Assembly: GCA_963170055.1 (NCBI GenBank)
Contig: CAUJGJ010000188.1
Span: 252,671-316,670 of the forward strand
Length of the DNA stretch: 64,000 bases
From: Halisarca cf. caerulea
Lineage: Eukaryota > Porifera > Demospongiae > Chondrillida > Halisarcidae
Direction: 5' to 3'
The first letter of the stretch is position 1; every line of letters begins with the position of its first letter. The translations under genes were made by a program, and so were the position numbers. The notes beneath the pieces are model-generated. The model was not told where the DNA came from, searched no databases, and was given only the letters and a program-made list of their open reading frames with translations. Shown in pieces: positions 29,961 through 42,757 of the stretch.

Positions 29961-32088
29961 CGCCTTCAAACATGTGTTTATGCTTATTTTGTATCCTGGT
30001 GAGGGGGTGAATTATGGGTGGATCAAAGGAAAAAGTGTGCTGACATTTGTGATGTAGCACAAGTCACTGATATACGCACACTTCCTAATTGATGTCAATT
30101 GATGTCAATTAATAGTATAAATGGCTGGAACTGATCAACTGTAGATGAGGCTGTACACACCAACAGTCAACAGTGAATGGTTGCCAGGATACAAATTAGT
30201 TATATCCTGTCCAGGTGTGCTACAGCAGAAAATACAGTGCTGATACTTATATAGTCATTTTCCATGCACCATGAAATCAACTATGTACATGGATGCTGTA
30301 CATGCAGTGAAGCCTCTGTATACCCTTGGGACTAATGAAGTGTGTTTAGTTTACAGGGTTTTTTCCAGATGCGCAGCAAATACTGTATAATGAGCACAGC
30401 TTGATAACAAACCTGGTTTAGCAAGGGAGTTTAAGAATGCTGAGGGTTTGGTTTCACAATGGACAGTATTGTGCTATGTATTGCCTCTATGTAACACTTG
30501 TCCTGTGCAGCTAGACCCTTTACTTTCATCATACATTAAACGCTACATAATAGAAATGGGAGAGAGAGAGAAAGGTCGGAGATGCTAGACTGTGTATTGC
30601 TATTGAAATACCAATGGACAAGGTCTCTGGGTCAAGGTAGATTTGAACTATGTACATCAAATATTAACACCTGGCCGAATAGAACACAATCTCAATATAT
30701 TGTACGTAAATATACAGTGTTCGAATTCATGGTTAGCATTCAGACATTGTCTGACCGTTTTGGCATTTTGTCCGACCCAAACAACTTTGGCTAAGACATT
30801 TGGCTGAGCCATACTTGAATGTTCATTTCATGCACACACAGTAATGTTACTGAGTCCACGGCATTTGGAATGAGAGTATACACTTGTGTTTTCGTTATTA
30901 TATTAGAAGTGCTCGCTTAAAAGTGATAAAATTGTGTATGCTGCACATGTATTGTTGTAAATGTGTACTCTGATAATATGTCTGAGCAAGTCTGAAAAGT
31001 CTGACCCGAAATGCTAATGCTAGGACATTTGCCCATCCTCCATTTGCTCCTTATTTCTTACACTGAATATACTTATTACTATATGAACATCTTGTCATAC
31101 ACGAATGTGTTAGCAAGTGTTTAGTGCAGCTATTCTCAAGCTCTCTAGTACTCGTGTACAAAGACACAATGAAATTATGATGACTTTCATTGGTTGGTTA
31201 ATCAATCATGTTTCAGTATGACATTTTACATACAATAAATATAAACTTTCAAAATACAAGTACACACATGGAATTAAAAAATGAATATGAGTTGTGGTAT
31301 TGTCACTGTACAGGTACACATGTCTGTTGAACGGTTGTTGTTGTTTGTCTTGTCCAAGAATTGTCATGCAGTCAGGGAAAGAGTTTTTCATAGTATTATG
31401 CAATTACTAGGGGACCCCGGGATGGCTGAATGGATATTTGACGAAATGGGTTTGTTATTTCCATGAATTTGAGAGACACCTTCTGGAGTGAATCTAGATA
31501 AAGGAAAGAAAACTAAGCCATAACATCTGAATTGGTCGAACCTTTTGTTTGCACTGTGGAATGTACTGCACCATATACAAGCATATTTACATGTTGGTTA
31601 ATATCATTGCAGAGTGTATATATGCACAGCACAACCACTGGCCTACCATGCACACAGCAATGCAATGGGTCTACTGTACATACAGTACATGCTCACAAGG
31701 CATACAAATGTATAAATGTTCTAAGAATCTTCTAGTCAGCACTGCATGGACACACTGTGTACTGCTTTGATACATACAGCCATTTTCATGAACTCACTTT
31801 ACATCAGTGGGATCCATTCCTGTATTGGTTAAGGCAAGAAAGGTTTCAAAGGTTTTTGTCTTTAGCTTTTCAGATTCTTAACTGTTCGCAACTGCAAGCT
31901 GTCTGTTGGTGCACTCTTTTATAGCCCATGAAGCCGCATTGTGATAGTGCTGGCAGTACAGCAATGATGCAATAGGAAGTCCCTTGCAGCCAATTGTGGT
32001 GACAACTATTGATTACATCACTGTTGACATAACATAATAGTCATGCATAATGCATGAGATACCTGAATTTTGGTTGCATACATAATAA

Positions 32089-32210
32089 CAGTGGAGCCGC
32101 TCTATAACAAACACTTTGGGAAATGAAAATGGGTTTGTTATACAGAGGTTTACACTATTCAGAGGTTTCTGCTGCTCGGAGAGTTCGTTATAAGCTAGAG
32201 ATTCCACTGC
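32089..32210. mobile_element. Short CAGTGGAGC-family MITE
   Basis: CAGTGGAGCCGCTCTATAAC at the left pairs with gttataagctagagattccactg at the right. Inner cagaggtttacac/cagaggtttc repeats. A member of the CAGTGRAACCTC group, lying in duplication copy A. Confidence 0.6.
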
Positions 32211-32634
32211 CTGCATAAAGAAATGGGCTAGAATGATTATAAATAATGCCATATAAGTGTTTCCTATTGGGCATTATAACCTGTTTGAACAAAAAACTAG
32301 AAGAAGAAGTTAGAATTTAAGACCTTTCTCCTTATGTAAATTTTCAAGCTTTACCCGAGGATACCCCTGACAGGCTTCCTTAATACTTTATTTGACCTAA
32401 AAGTTAGCGAAAATTAATATGAAACAAGTGGTTTTCAGAACTCCAAAACATACTGGAGCAAGATTTCCTATTCCATGCATCATTTTGTTTTTCGCATCAT
32501 CCCTACGTCTGTATGGAGTGTATATTATACATTCAAATGCACTAATACACGTACAGCATCTATTGGAGTTTGCATTGTACAAATGTATTGAAGGAGCAAT
32601 GATAGTACGAAGTTCAGTTCAATACCATTTATTC

Positions 32635-32935
32635 ATCAATACCATTTATTAATGTCTCCCTATTGGTAGACAATCTATTGTAGTAAATTCAACTCATCTA
32701 GTGTTCTGTCTGACTCAACATGACTTCTTCAGGTGTTGAAGTAGAATTAATCTGTCTCAGTGCAGTCAGTCACATCATTTTACCACCAAGATATGGTGCC
32801 TACAGTATATTTTGATAGAAATTGCTTTAGCACCTGAAGAAGTCATGTTGAGTCAGTCAGAGCACTAGATGAGTTGAACTTACTACAATAGATTGTCTAC
32901 CAATAGGGCTCGAGACATTAATAAATGGTATTGAT
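32635..32935. repeat. Inverted repeat with 101-105-bp arms
   Basis: Arms at 32635-32735 and 32831-32935 match at about 90 percent or better (atcaataccatttattaatg and onward; gactcaacatgacttcttca) around a 95-bp spacer. A shorter relative of the right arm occurs at 37430-37550 in copy B (acctgaagaagtcat, taaatggtattg). Confidence 0.85.
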
Positions 32936-33260
32936 CTATTCAGTTCCTTTGGAGTACACTAAAAATGGGAGAACTGTTGCATTGTCCATGGACTTTATTT
33001 CTTGAAATGGCTTTGTATTTGAAGTGCTGGAATGTTACTCATTTGGTATTCTTCTAGTTTGCATGGTTTCTGTGTTTACTGTAATCAATGCATCTTTCTT
33101 TGTGCATCCCATTCAAGTAGACTGAGGGCGTTCTGAGGACACTGTCTTAATACTTCCTGTAAAATTTGACTGATATCTACTACACATGTATGTATTCAAA
33201 TGGGATGTACATGGCAACCATGTACTGAGATACCCTATTATGTGAGCATGTATAGTGTAC

Positions 33261-33445
33261 TACAGTCAAACCTCATTAACATGAAACTCATGCAGTGCAT
33301 GGGCTGTACTGGAATTTCATCTTAAAAGTATGTCATGTAAACAGTACTACATGTTATGCTTAGATCTGCACTTGGATTTAGCTAGCATTTCATGTTAAAA
33401 GATATTTCGTGTTAACCAATTTCATGTTAATGAGGTTCAACTGTA
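33261..33445. mobile_element. MITE, TACAGTCAAACCTC ends
   Basis: The terminal 26 bp (TACAGTCAAACCTCATTAAC and onward) match the inverted right end at 24 positions. The interior repeats catgttaaaa/tcatgttaa motifs. 185 bp, in duplication copy A. Confidence 0.85.
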
Positions 33446-34241
33446 TTACCCAATATTTAAGTACAAATTGGCATGTGTAGTCATTCTTGTGAGAAATTTG
33501 TCATGCATGCTGGTTTGATTTCATGCATGGTTTGAATGTACATTCCTATGCTGTATATTACTGTATATGTATATGTGTATCTGGAGGGAGTTTCATACCT
33601 AAAACTGTAGTAAGAATGAGTGAACTGTATCACACCTTTACTCTTGTAAGCATGTCTGCAGACCTGTGCAGGAAGTGAGGTGTAATAAACACACCTAAAA
33701 CCTCTCTCTTTACTCTTTTGTATTATCAAAGGATTATGCAGATCAAAAGTATTGCAACAAGATTGATACTTGTGATAGTGTTTAGGGAATGCATTATTTT
33801 CATATAGTTGCATGTACATACATAAAATTCTGGCTGAAAGTCCTCCATCTCTTCGATCATGTGTGTGCATACTTTTTAAGTTCTTCTGAACAAGCAACCA
33901 AATCTCTGTGGATTTTTTGGTTCAGTAATGTGTGCGATTTGTAAGGAACCATGTTTGAGGTGCATGGCAGCATAGTCTCCATGGATGCCACTGATGTGAG
34001 AGATTTGCTTATACTGTAGGTATAATATTATCTTGTGGTCTTTTGCCATAGGCCATGAATGTCATTATAGGTTAGTTCAAAGGATAAAGCTAAATAGACC
34101 AATGTGGTGACAACACTTGGCTATGTGTACTTATCGCCTGATGGTGTCATACATGAAAGGCGCTGCTCCAACGGTGATTTTGTTTACTGCAGCTTTGGTC
34201 GGCACTGGCACACAAACGATAATAATAATTGGTCGGCGAGT

Positions 34242-34573
34242 TCACTGAAAGGGTAACTTAATTGTTATGTAATCTATGAATCTCATCCCCATTAGATAAT
34301 GATGATTTGTCCTCGGAGGATATGAAGATCCATCAGTCTTCCTATTTTCTGTGCAGAAGCGGCAAAGATATTTGCACAAATCTCCAAGCTTGTCTGTTAT
34401 AAGAGGATGTCCGACGGAATTTGCTCAAACTTAACGGAATTTCGTTCCTTTCTCCAAGATTCGAACAACTTTACACACTTCTGAGTGTCCGCAGACGTGT
34501 TAGCTGGGATATACCCTCGAGTTAGCTTCTCAAAATCATCGTCATCTACATTAAAATCGAAACGTTGGGCCAT
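34242..34573 (-). pseudogene. DUF3504/Crypton-derived protein fragment, frameshifted
   Basis: From an ATG at 34573 the minus strand reads 58 codons, including VKLFESWRKERNSV, to a stop at about 34397. The next frame then continues with LCKYLCRFCTENRK and GSSYPPRTN to about 34242. The order (N-terminal helical Trp-containing motif, then a CKYL, RKTDGSSYPP motif) resembles, in my reading, the start of the ZMYM/QRICH1/KCTD1-type DUF3504 domain found in Crypton-derived and recombinase-like genes. The two halves are out of frame and nothing follows, so it is a broken, partial copy. It lies in copy A only and is absent from the matching places in copies B and C. The family call rests on a few motifs. 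Confidence 0.45.
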
Positions 34574-36907
34574 CCTACACAAATATCAGAACGGTACGTA
34601 GATTCCCACGCAGAATAATAGCGCTCATTTGGCGATAAATAGGTTACTACCCGCCCGAGCTCGGTAGGTGTAGGGTCGAGTATCTATGGTAGGTAGTAAC
34701 CTATAATTTCTGCCTGAAATCAGCTGTAATGCTGCATAAAATATACCAGATGCATGCCACTGGTTTTGGTCAGCCATTAAGTCCTAAAAATAGCCTGTGT
34801 GTAATACAAGATGGAAACCACCTAGCCTTGTGATTATTATGTTGCTATGGTTCTGCCCACGGATTATTGGTTTGCTTATCTAAACCAACCCGTGTACACT
34901 ATATTTGACGTTGTACTGTGATTTATATATTATGGGAAAGTCCTTTGCATGCAGTACAGCCCAGACAATGTGTATAATTTGTTCAGTATCTAGTGAGGTG
35001 ATGTCATTGCAGCTTGTATACATGTGATAGCCTTGCAGGTTATACCCCAACATATCTCCCTAAGTGTACTTGTATCCACCATTTATGGAATGCACTGAGT
35101 GTACCACCTACTGCAGATCAGAAGATTTCTAATATGTTTTATCGATTCCTGCTCTTCATGCTTATCATTATCTAGTGATTGTGTTTATTTTACTGCCTTA
35201 CATTGTGAAATGTTCACGACAGTAATATTCAAGGATGTCAAAAATGGTTTTCACTCCTGACTCTAGTACTTATGGAATAGTAACAGGGTGGTCACCATAG
35301 AAAGAATGAAAGAGGGTGGCATTTATGTAAGCTAGTAGTAGGCTAGTGCACAGCTACCATATGATGGTTTCACTTCTATCTTGTAATGGGGGAAATTCGC
35401 TCAAAGTATATGATATGCACAGTGTCAGTTTTACCTAATCTAACTCAAAGTACCTGAACAAAGAAGGAATGACTCTACTTAAAAAATGGTTTAAGCCAAA
35501 AATTAAGGAGGGTGGCCCACCCTGCTTAAAAGGGCTGGTGAGAACACTGAGTAAGATGGCAAACACACAATTTTCATACATGACTAATTCTGCCCCTCCT
35601 CCCCCTCCCCTGAGATTATTGTTTGTGAAATAAGGTGGTTGCAAGGTATTATGCAATGCAGTTATCATCATGCAAGAGGGAATGTGTGTGATCACAAGCG
35701 GCCTCTGAACATTATACTGTATATAGCACCTACAGTATGTACATAATATTATATGTAATGTACATTCATATACAGTAAATGAATGCCAATTACATGTACA
35801 GTATATGCAGTACATGAAGAAGATAGACATTTCCAACCTGAAAACTAAACAGCAAACTTTCTGTAAGAGTCATTTACAGTGTGTTCATTTTGCCATTACT
35901 AATGATGTTTGTTCTAAGTGGTCACCTCAAGTTCTATTCAGAAGCACTTGTATTCCTTTTATACATAGGAGACTACTGTGTATATGCACACAGCATATCT
36001 ACTTGTGTTGTATTGTGGCTGGTTAATAATCAAAAATATCAAGTGCTAGCAGGTGTCATAATGCTGGAAGTGCTTTGTCACCTATAGGTGCCTGCTTTGC
36101 ACTTTTTGCGTAGGTCAAGTTTCTTTGTATTTGTCTTTTTTTAGGGAATAATTGGCAAATATGTTACCAATGCCACTATTCTTCTCTGCATCTCCTTTCT
36201 TGTGTGTAGGATATCCACTGCATATGTTTGGCACTGAATGTGAAACTAAAATTGTCCAATAAGTATCTGGATGTGTAAACTCTAGTCAAGTATGCCTCCT
36301 TCTGTATGTGCCTTGTTCTATTGCAGGTTATATGAATGTCATAATATCCACTGCTGTCTGGTGTCATTTGTATGTATGTATGGTGTTAACTTTTAGCCTG
36401 TTAATGGACAGCACCTTGTACTGTGTACAGTAGTTTTTTGTTGTTACTATATATAGATATTTCATGGTTGTTTATATTTGGTAAGGGGGCAGAGTAGTCA
36501 CCTTTATTAACCAAATTGTGAAGGGAAATCCTCTGGGAGAGATTCTGTATGGCTTGGGGCCAGCACACTTGCACAGGCTTCCTGCAGAAGACCACAAAGT
36601 ACCATTCTTCACACTTGAATACTACTAGTAAGATACATTTGCATCACTAGGGATGAGTGCAGCTTCAGAAATGAGTGCCTGCCACATCCGCCATGCCAGG
36701 ATATACTGTATCTAGGCACTCTGAGTTATGATAGAAGTCAAACTAATCCCATAATGACTGGCAAGATGGTACCTATGGAACAATTACTGTGTGATAATGG
36801 ACTTACTGTATGTATAGTTTCCTTAATGTAGGCTTTCGAATGCATGGCATCTTTGCATGTGTAGTCAAAGTACAAGTTATGAATGAGATTGATTCCTTCT
36901 GTGTGTA

Positions 36908-36915
36908 CTGTGGTC

Positions 36916-36982
<67 letters not shown>

Positions 36983-36988
36983 GTGGTC

Positions 36989-37037
<49 letters not shown>

Positions 37038-37043
37038 TGTGAC

Positions 37044-37087
<44 letters not shown>

Positions 37088-37095
37088 CTGTGGTC

Positions 37096-37138
<43 letters not shown>

Positions 37139-37158
37139 TGTGTGTGTGTGTATTGTGG

Positions 37159-37230
<72 letters not shown>

Positions 37231-37273
37231 TTGTGTGTGTGTGATTGTGTGTGTGTGATTGTGTGTGTGTGTA

Positions 37274-37340
<67 letters not shown>

Positions 37341-37342
37341 TG
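36908..37342. repeat. 435-bp (GT)n array with higher-order units
   Basis: An almost pure GT array is interrupted by actgtggtcttg-like units at about 36906, 36979, 37087 and 37151 and by gattgtgtg units near 37230-37260. It lies between duplication copies A and B. Confidence 0.97.
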
Positions 37343-37429
37343 ACGTTGACTGTGTGCCACTGTACTTTGTTGTCTGTTTGTTCTATCCACCAACTTTGAC
37401 AGTTGTGGACTATCTTGTGCAAAATTGCT

Positions 37430-40200
37430 TCATACCTGAAGAAGTCATCTAGTCAGCTAGAGTATTAAACAAGTTTAAGTTGCAATAGAGTGCCTAGCTG
37501 CCAATGGGAAGCCTTGTATATATAGTTGTAATTAAATGGTATTGTCTATTCTGTTACAATATACTTAAAATGGAATAATTGTCTCATTATCCATAGACTA
37601 TATTTCTTGAAATGGCTTTATACTGTATTTGATACGTATGTTACTCATTTGGTATTCCTCTATCTAGCTAGTTTGCATGGTTTCTGTGTTTACTGTAATC
37701 AATGCATCTTTCTTTGTGCATCCCATTCAAGTAGACTGAGGGCGTTCTGAGGACACTGTCTTAATACTTCCTGTAAAATTTGACTGATATCTACTACACA
37801 TGTATGTATTCAAATGGGATGTACATGGCAACCATGTATGTGTTGAACTATCCTCATATGTAGAGCATGTATACTCTTACAGTATGTTTGAATACTAACT
37901 GACAATTGTCATCAAATCTGATTGTACTGAAGAATTTGTTAATATTTTGGCAATCACATAACATTGTAATACTGTATAGTAGTCGTCTATGGTAGGTATG
38001 GTCACTTTGTGAAATAATTTGTATATGCAATGCTGGTTTGGAATCTTTTGAAATCATGCATTCTTGCAAGTACATCTATATATACTATGGGTGTATTTGT
38101 GAGTATTTCAACCACACTGAAAAAGTGTATGAATGATAAGTGAGCACTGTCTCACATATATACGTACATAATCCCTTTCGAGTATGACTGCAGACATGCT
38201 TATTGTGCAATAAATACCCATTGCAACAACTCCATGTCTGTATTTTGTGCAGATCATCTAAACATTAATTTTACAGATAACTTATGTCCTACAATTGGTA
38301 CAGTAATTGTGATAATGCTGTCATCAATAACTTAATATAGTTGCAAGTAATATTACATGCTGCCTGTACAGCATTATGATTGAACTTCTACCATGTCATT
38401 TTCATACTTACAGCTAACCGTAGACCTAATTTTTACAAGTTTTGCTTTTTAATTTGTGTCTTAGTATCCCATAATCACTATAATATGGATCTATTAAAGC
38501 AACCTAAGCTCTGTGTATTTGTGGTTCCCAACTATATTACATAACAATTAATGTGTGATTAGCAATGAATCATTTTCTGTGATATTGGTGCTTTGTTGCT
38601 ATCTCCATGTAAGTGCTACCGTGCGAGAGCTTTGTTTACATGGTTTGTCTTTCGCTAAACTATGAACCTCACACAGTGGTAATACATGAATCAGATATAT
38701 AATGCATAAATACCTACTTAGTGGCTGAAATCAGCTGCAATACACACTGGCTGTAATGTATAATATTATATGTGCATAGTGCATAGGATGCCTTGTACTA
38801 TTATGGCCAGACTGAAAATAGGATGTGTAAAATATTATAGAAATTGAAACCACCTTGTCTTATGATTGCTATAATTATACCTTATTTATGTTGCTATGAA
38901 TCCAGCGCTGGCGGATGTTTTTGTTTTCTTATTTAAACCAACAAGTTTACACTACCCTTTGCAGCAGGATGTACTTGCAACCTGTCCTGGGATGCTATGT
39001 GTGTTTGTTTGCCATAATCCAGTGAAATGACGTCATTGATCCTGGCCTGTACATAGCTTTATAGGTGAGATCCCATGCTATGTAGTTCCCTACATGGTTC
39101 CCAGTACATGGCCATTTGTGTGCACATTGGGGGTTACTGTAAATGACCCCAGTAGAAGGTGTAGATCAGATTGACAATTCCTAGTACTCGATCCCATACA
39201 GCAGTAGTTGGCTTTTCTTTATACTTACCCTAAGGGCACTAATTTTAGTAGGAATTGAATTTAGCATTAACTAGAAAGTTTTGAAAATAGTGGAAAATAA
39301 CTAAGAGTCTGATTCTTCACCAGAAGAAATCCTAGATTCAGATGTTATCATTACTACTGTATATGAATATATAAATCCTATATAATATACACTGTGATCT
39401 GCTACATGAATTAACATTAGTGAATCCAATTTTTGGCAACTATTATTAACAACAGGAACTAATTTTAATGATTTCTTCATTTAAGGCCCACTAAAAATAT
39501 TGCTCTCAAGGTATGTATCATGAAGGGCATATATACAGTATGGCTTTGCTACTATCATGATCAATGAGTTCTGAGAGAATGCAGTTATGTATGATCACCA
39601 AATTTATGTGAGCTATAATAATATTATGTATGTATAGTGATGTGCTTATGAATACCAGCTGCATCTATGTATAGTGCATGTACGTATGTACATAGATAAA
39701 GACACTGTGTGTATATAAAAGTAGTACAGGAGGCACATGGCTACATTTGTGGATGTCCAGTTTAAATTGCATGTCCACTGCATCATTCAGGCAGATATAT
39801 GGTATATTATGTATTTGAACATGATAATTACGCAGCAACCATTCTGTATGTGTCATTTAAAAAAGTGTTCCCTAATGATGTTTGTTCTAAGTAATCACCT
39901 CAAGTTTTAGCCAGTCAGAAGCACTTTGTTTTCCTCTTAACAGTATATTTGAAATACATTAGTGTAATACTAATATAATGATAGCTACTAACATTTGTTA
40001 TTCTTTGTTTTATGCAAGAATTGTTGGTCTGTGTAGATGCTATGAAGTGTTCAAGCATCACACAGGTACTGGGGATAACTGGGTTGTTTTATTTCTATCT
40101 ACGTGATATATCCACAGCAATAACTGCATCATGAACATGATTTGCATGGTATCACATCTTGTCTAGAGGTAGTTCAAGCTGTTATGTTGATAATGCTAAT
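37430..40200. repeat. Decayed tandem duplication, copy B (partial)
   Basis: It contains blocks matching A2 (37540-38220), A3 (38720-39080) and A4 (39860-39950) in the same order, but lacks block 1. The 171 bp at 37668-37838 are identical to 33054-33224 in copy A although the flanks have diverged. A tgcagacatgcttattgtgcaataaa stretch near 38190 matches copies A and C. Confidence 0.8.
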
Positions 40201-42695
40201 GGTCAAGGTATATTTTGAAGAATCTTAGCTTCTATAGGACCTGGCCAAATAGTACACTCTCAGTAAAAGTAAGAAACTCATCATGCAAAATACATATCTG
40301 CAAGCACATGATTATTATAATTATTTTCAAGCTGTGCTATCATTTGTTTACGCAAACACTGAAATTAATGATGTTCACCAATTGGTTAATCAATCTTTTT
40401 ACAGTCTGCACACATACATAATAAATAAAAACTTTCAAAATACAAGTACACACATGGAATTAAAAAATGGAGTGTATAAGTTGTGGTATTGTCACTGTAC
40501 AGGTACACATGTCTGTTGAACTGTTTGTTGTCGATCGCTTGTCTTGTCCAAGAATTGTCAGGGAGAGAGTTTTCATAGTATTATGCAACTAGTAGGGGAT
40601 GGTCGGACATTTGACGAAAAAGGCTTGTTATTTCCATGTATTTGGGAGACACCTTCTGGAGTGAATCTAGATGTAGGGAAGAAGAGAACTAAGGCATAAT
40701 ATCTGAATTGACAAAACCTTCTGTTTGCAATGTTGGAATTACTATATACAACAGATTTAAGTATAAATAAATTTACATTTTGGTTTGTAATTAATGTGTA
40801 TATTGCAGTCTGCAGGCTACGTACATGCACAACCACTGGACTACTCTACACCTACACTATCTCAGGATAGACTTAGACTTATCAAACTGTCAATATTGGA
40901 CTATCCACTGCTACTTTTGCATACAGCCATATATTTTGTATACTGCTACTCACTTCACATCAGTGGGATCCATTCTTCTTATTTCTGCCGGTTTAGGTGA
41001 AAGTTGACAAATGTTCTATCTTTTTTGAATATCAGATTTTCAACAGCTCTTGTTGGTTGTTTGGTTGGCTGTTTCATGGCACGCTTGGTTTTATACAATC
41101 TGTGAAGCCACACAATAATAATAGAGGAAGTGATGTCATTAGGAAGTCTGGTTGGTGGTGAGGCTGATTGATTAGCACAGTTGCTGGTCCCATTGCCATA
41201 GTCAGCTAAATGACAACATAATCAAATATTATGGTGCAATTGTTAAGCTGACTTGGGAGCATTATATATATCAATTCTTTGGATGTTTAGTCTGTTTCTG
41301 TAATTAAAACTTTATATTTTTAGGTTATAATACCAATCAAAGCTCTATATAATATTATACAGAGTAGAACTTGATTTAGGGCCTGAATAAGCTACAAGAA
41401 GCCATAGGCTGGGTGGGAGGCTTAGGCCCTGAAGACCCACTCCTCTCCCCCTTGAATACGTAGGTGAGCTACACTTGACAGAATAAGTGAAATATATAAT
41501 GAAATAGGCCACACATTATTCTTATTCTATTGTTTACAAGAGAAGACCCCCTCCCATTTTGCTAACTATAGTCGATATCAGCCTGATGTATTCAGCTAGG
41601 GCATTTAACAAGTTGAAATGCAATAGAAAGTTTACCAATATGGAGCACAGTGTACCCTTCAGGAATTGATTTACTCTGTTCATTAGAATAGCCAATTGTC
41701 TCCTTGTCCACAGACTATTTCTTGAATTGGCTTAGTATTTGATGTGTTGGAATGTTGCTCCATGTAGGGCTGCAGGATCGAAGGTAGCACTTGACTTTTA
41801 CACTTGTTGGCAGTTAACTCGATCTTTTTGTTGATATCTCAGTATAATCTCTCCCATTTCACCTCTTAACCTCAATGTGTTCAGAGATGAAATGCATATA
41901 AGAAAGTGTTCAGCTATAGCACCTTTAATGACCTTTGATGTCATTGTTATAATATGTACCATATACATTTTGCTGTCCTTTGTCTTGGAGTGAGAATCTT
42001 ATGTGCTTCCAAGCAGGCCTTTTCTCTAGTTTGTTTGGTTTCTGTGTTTGTTTCAGTCAATTCATGTTTCTTTCCGCACCATGTTCAGACAGACTGGGTG
42101 CATTCCAAGGACACTGTCTTATAATACTTCCTACGAAGTTTGATTGATACATCCTACTCATATATGTATTCAAATGATACATACATAGCAACCATGTGTG
42201 GAACTATCCGCATATAGAGGATGCATGCATACTTTGATTATATGTTTGAATACAAACTGGCACATGCTGTCACATTTGATTGTAAAGAACAATCAATATT
42301 TTATCAATAATATGTCAATTACAACATAACATTGTGGTCTATAGAGACAATCATTGATGGTACATATAGGTATTCTTGTGAACAGCTAATCTTATGCAAT
42401 GCTGTCTTGAGATCTTCTGATTTAATCATGTATGCAGTCTTTGAACGTACATATATGTACACATGTATTATTATCTGTTAGACTTCAATCACACTGAAAA
42501 GTATAGGATTGATGAGCATTGTCTTATGTAATCTCTTTTGAGTATACCTGCAGACATGCTTGATTGATGTGCAATAATTAAACTTTCTTTTGTATCATCT
42601 ATTTAGAGAAATTATCACACCAAAATCAAAAATAATTGTGATTGTGTGGTATAGTCAGTGAAAGTGCTTGTAGGATATATATATATATTATATAC

Positions 42696-42699
<4 letters not shown>

Positions 42700-42754
<55 letters not shown>
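42700..42754. repeat. (TA)n microsatellite
   Basis: About 27 TA units preceded by a shorter broken TA stretch from 42678. Confidence 0.95.

Positions 42755-42757
<3 letters not shown>

Larger units (their letters stand above)
22068..31189. other. Gene-poor interval downstream of HSCB
   Basis: About 9.1 kb in which I find no exon chain or protein family. Listed separately are an inverted-repeat element (22961-23174), a 15-bp minisatellite (24364-24599), a telomere-like repeat (26214-26340), a long palindrome (27122-27240) and a MITE (29784-29960). A poly-C tract of about 20 bp lies at 22785-22805. Open frames of 60-90 codons are scattered on both strands at about the density expected by chance. 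Confidence 0.6.
31190..36400. repeat. Decayed tandem duplication, copy A
   Basis: Five blocks in order: A1 31195-32010, A2 32940-33740, A3 34700-35050, A4 35850-36080, A5 36130-36400. They recur in the same order in copy C, and A2-A4 recur in copy B. The A1 block shares aaaactttcaaaatacaagt and ttgtcttgtccaagaattgt with C. No intact protein is visible; short frames such as FHSIMQLLGD in A1 are partly kept in C. Inserted elements are listed separately. Confidence 0.8.

Noticed and set aside
36803..37422. Long His-Thr / Cys-Val frames
   Set aside because: Translation of the (GT)n array between duplication copies A and B.
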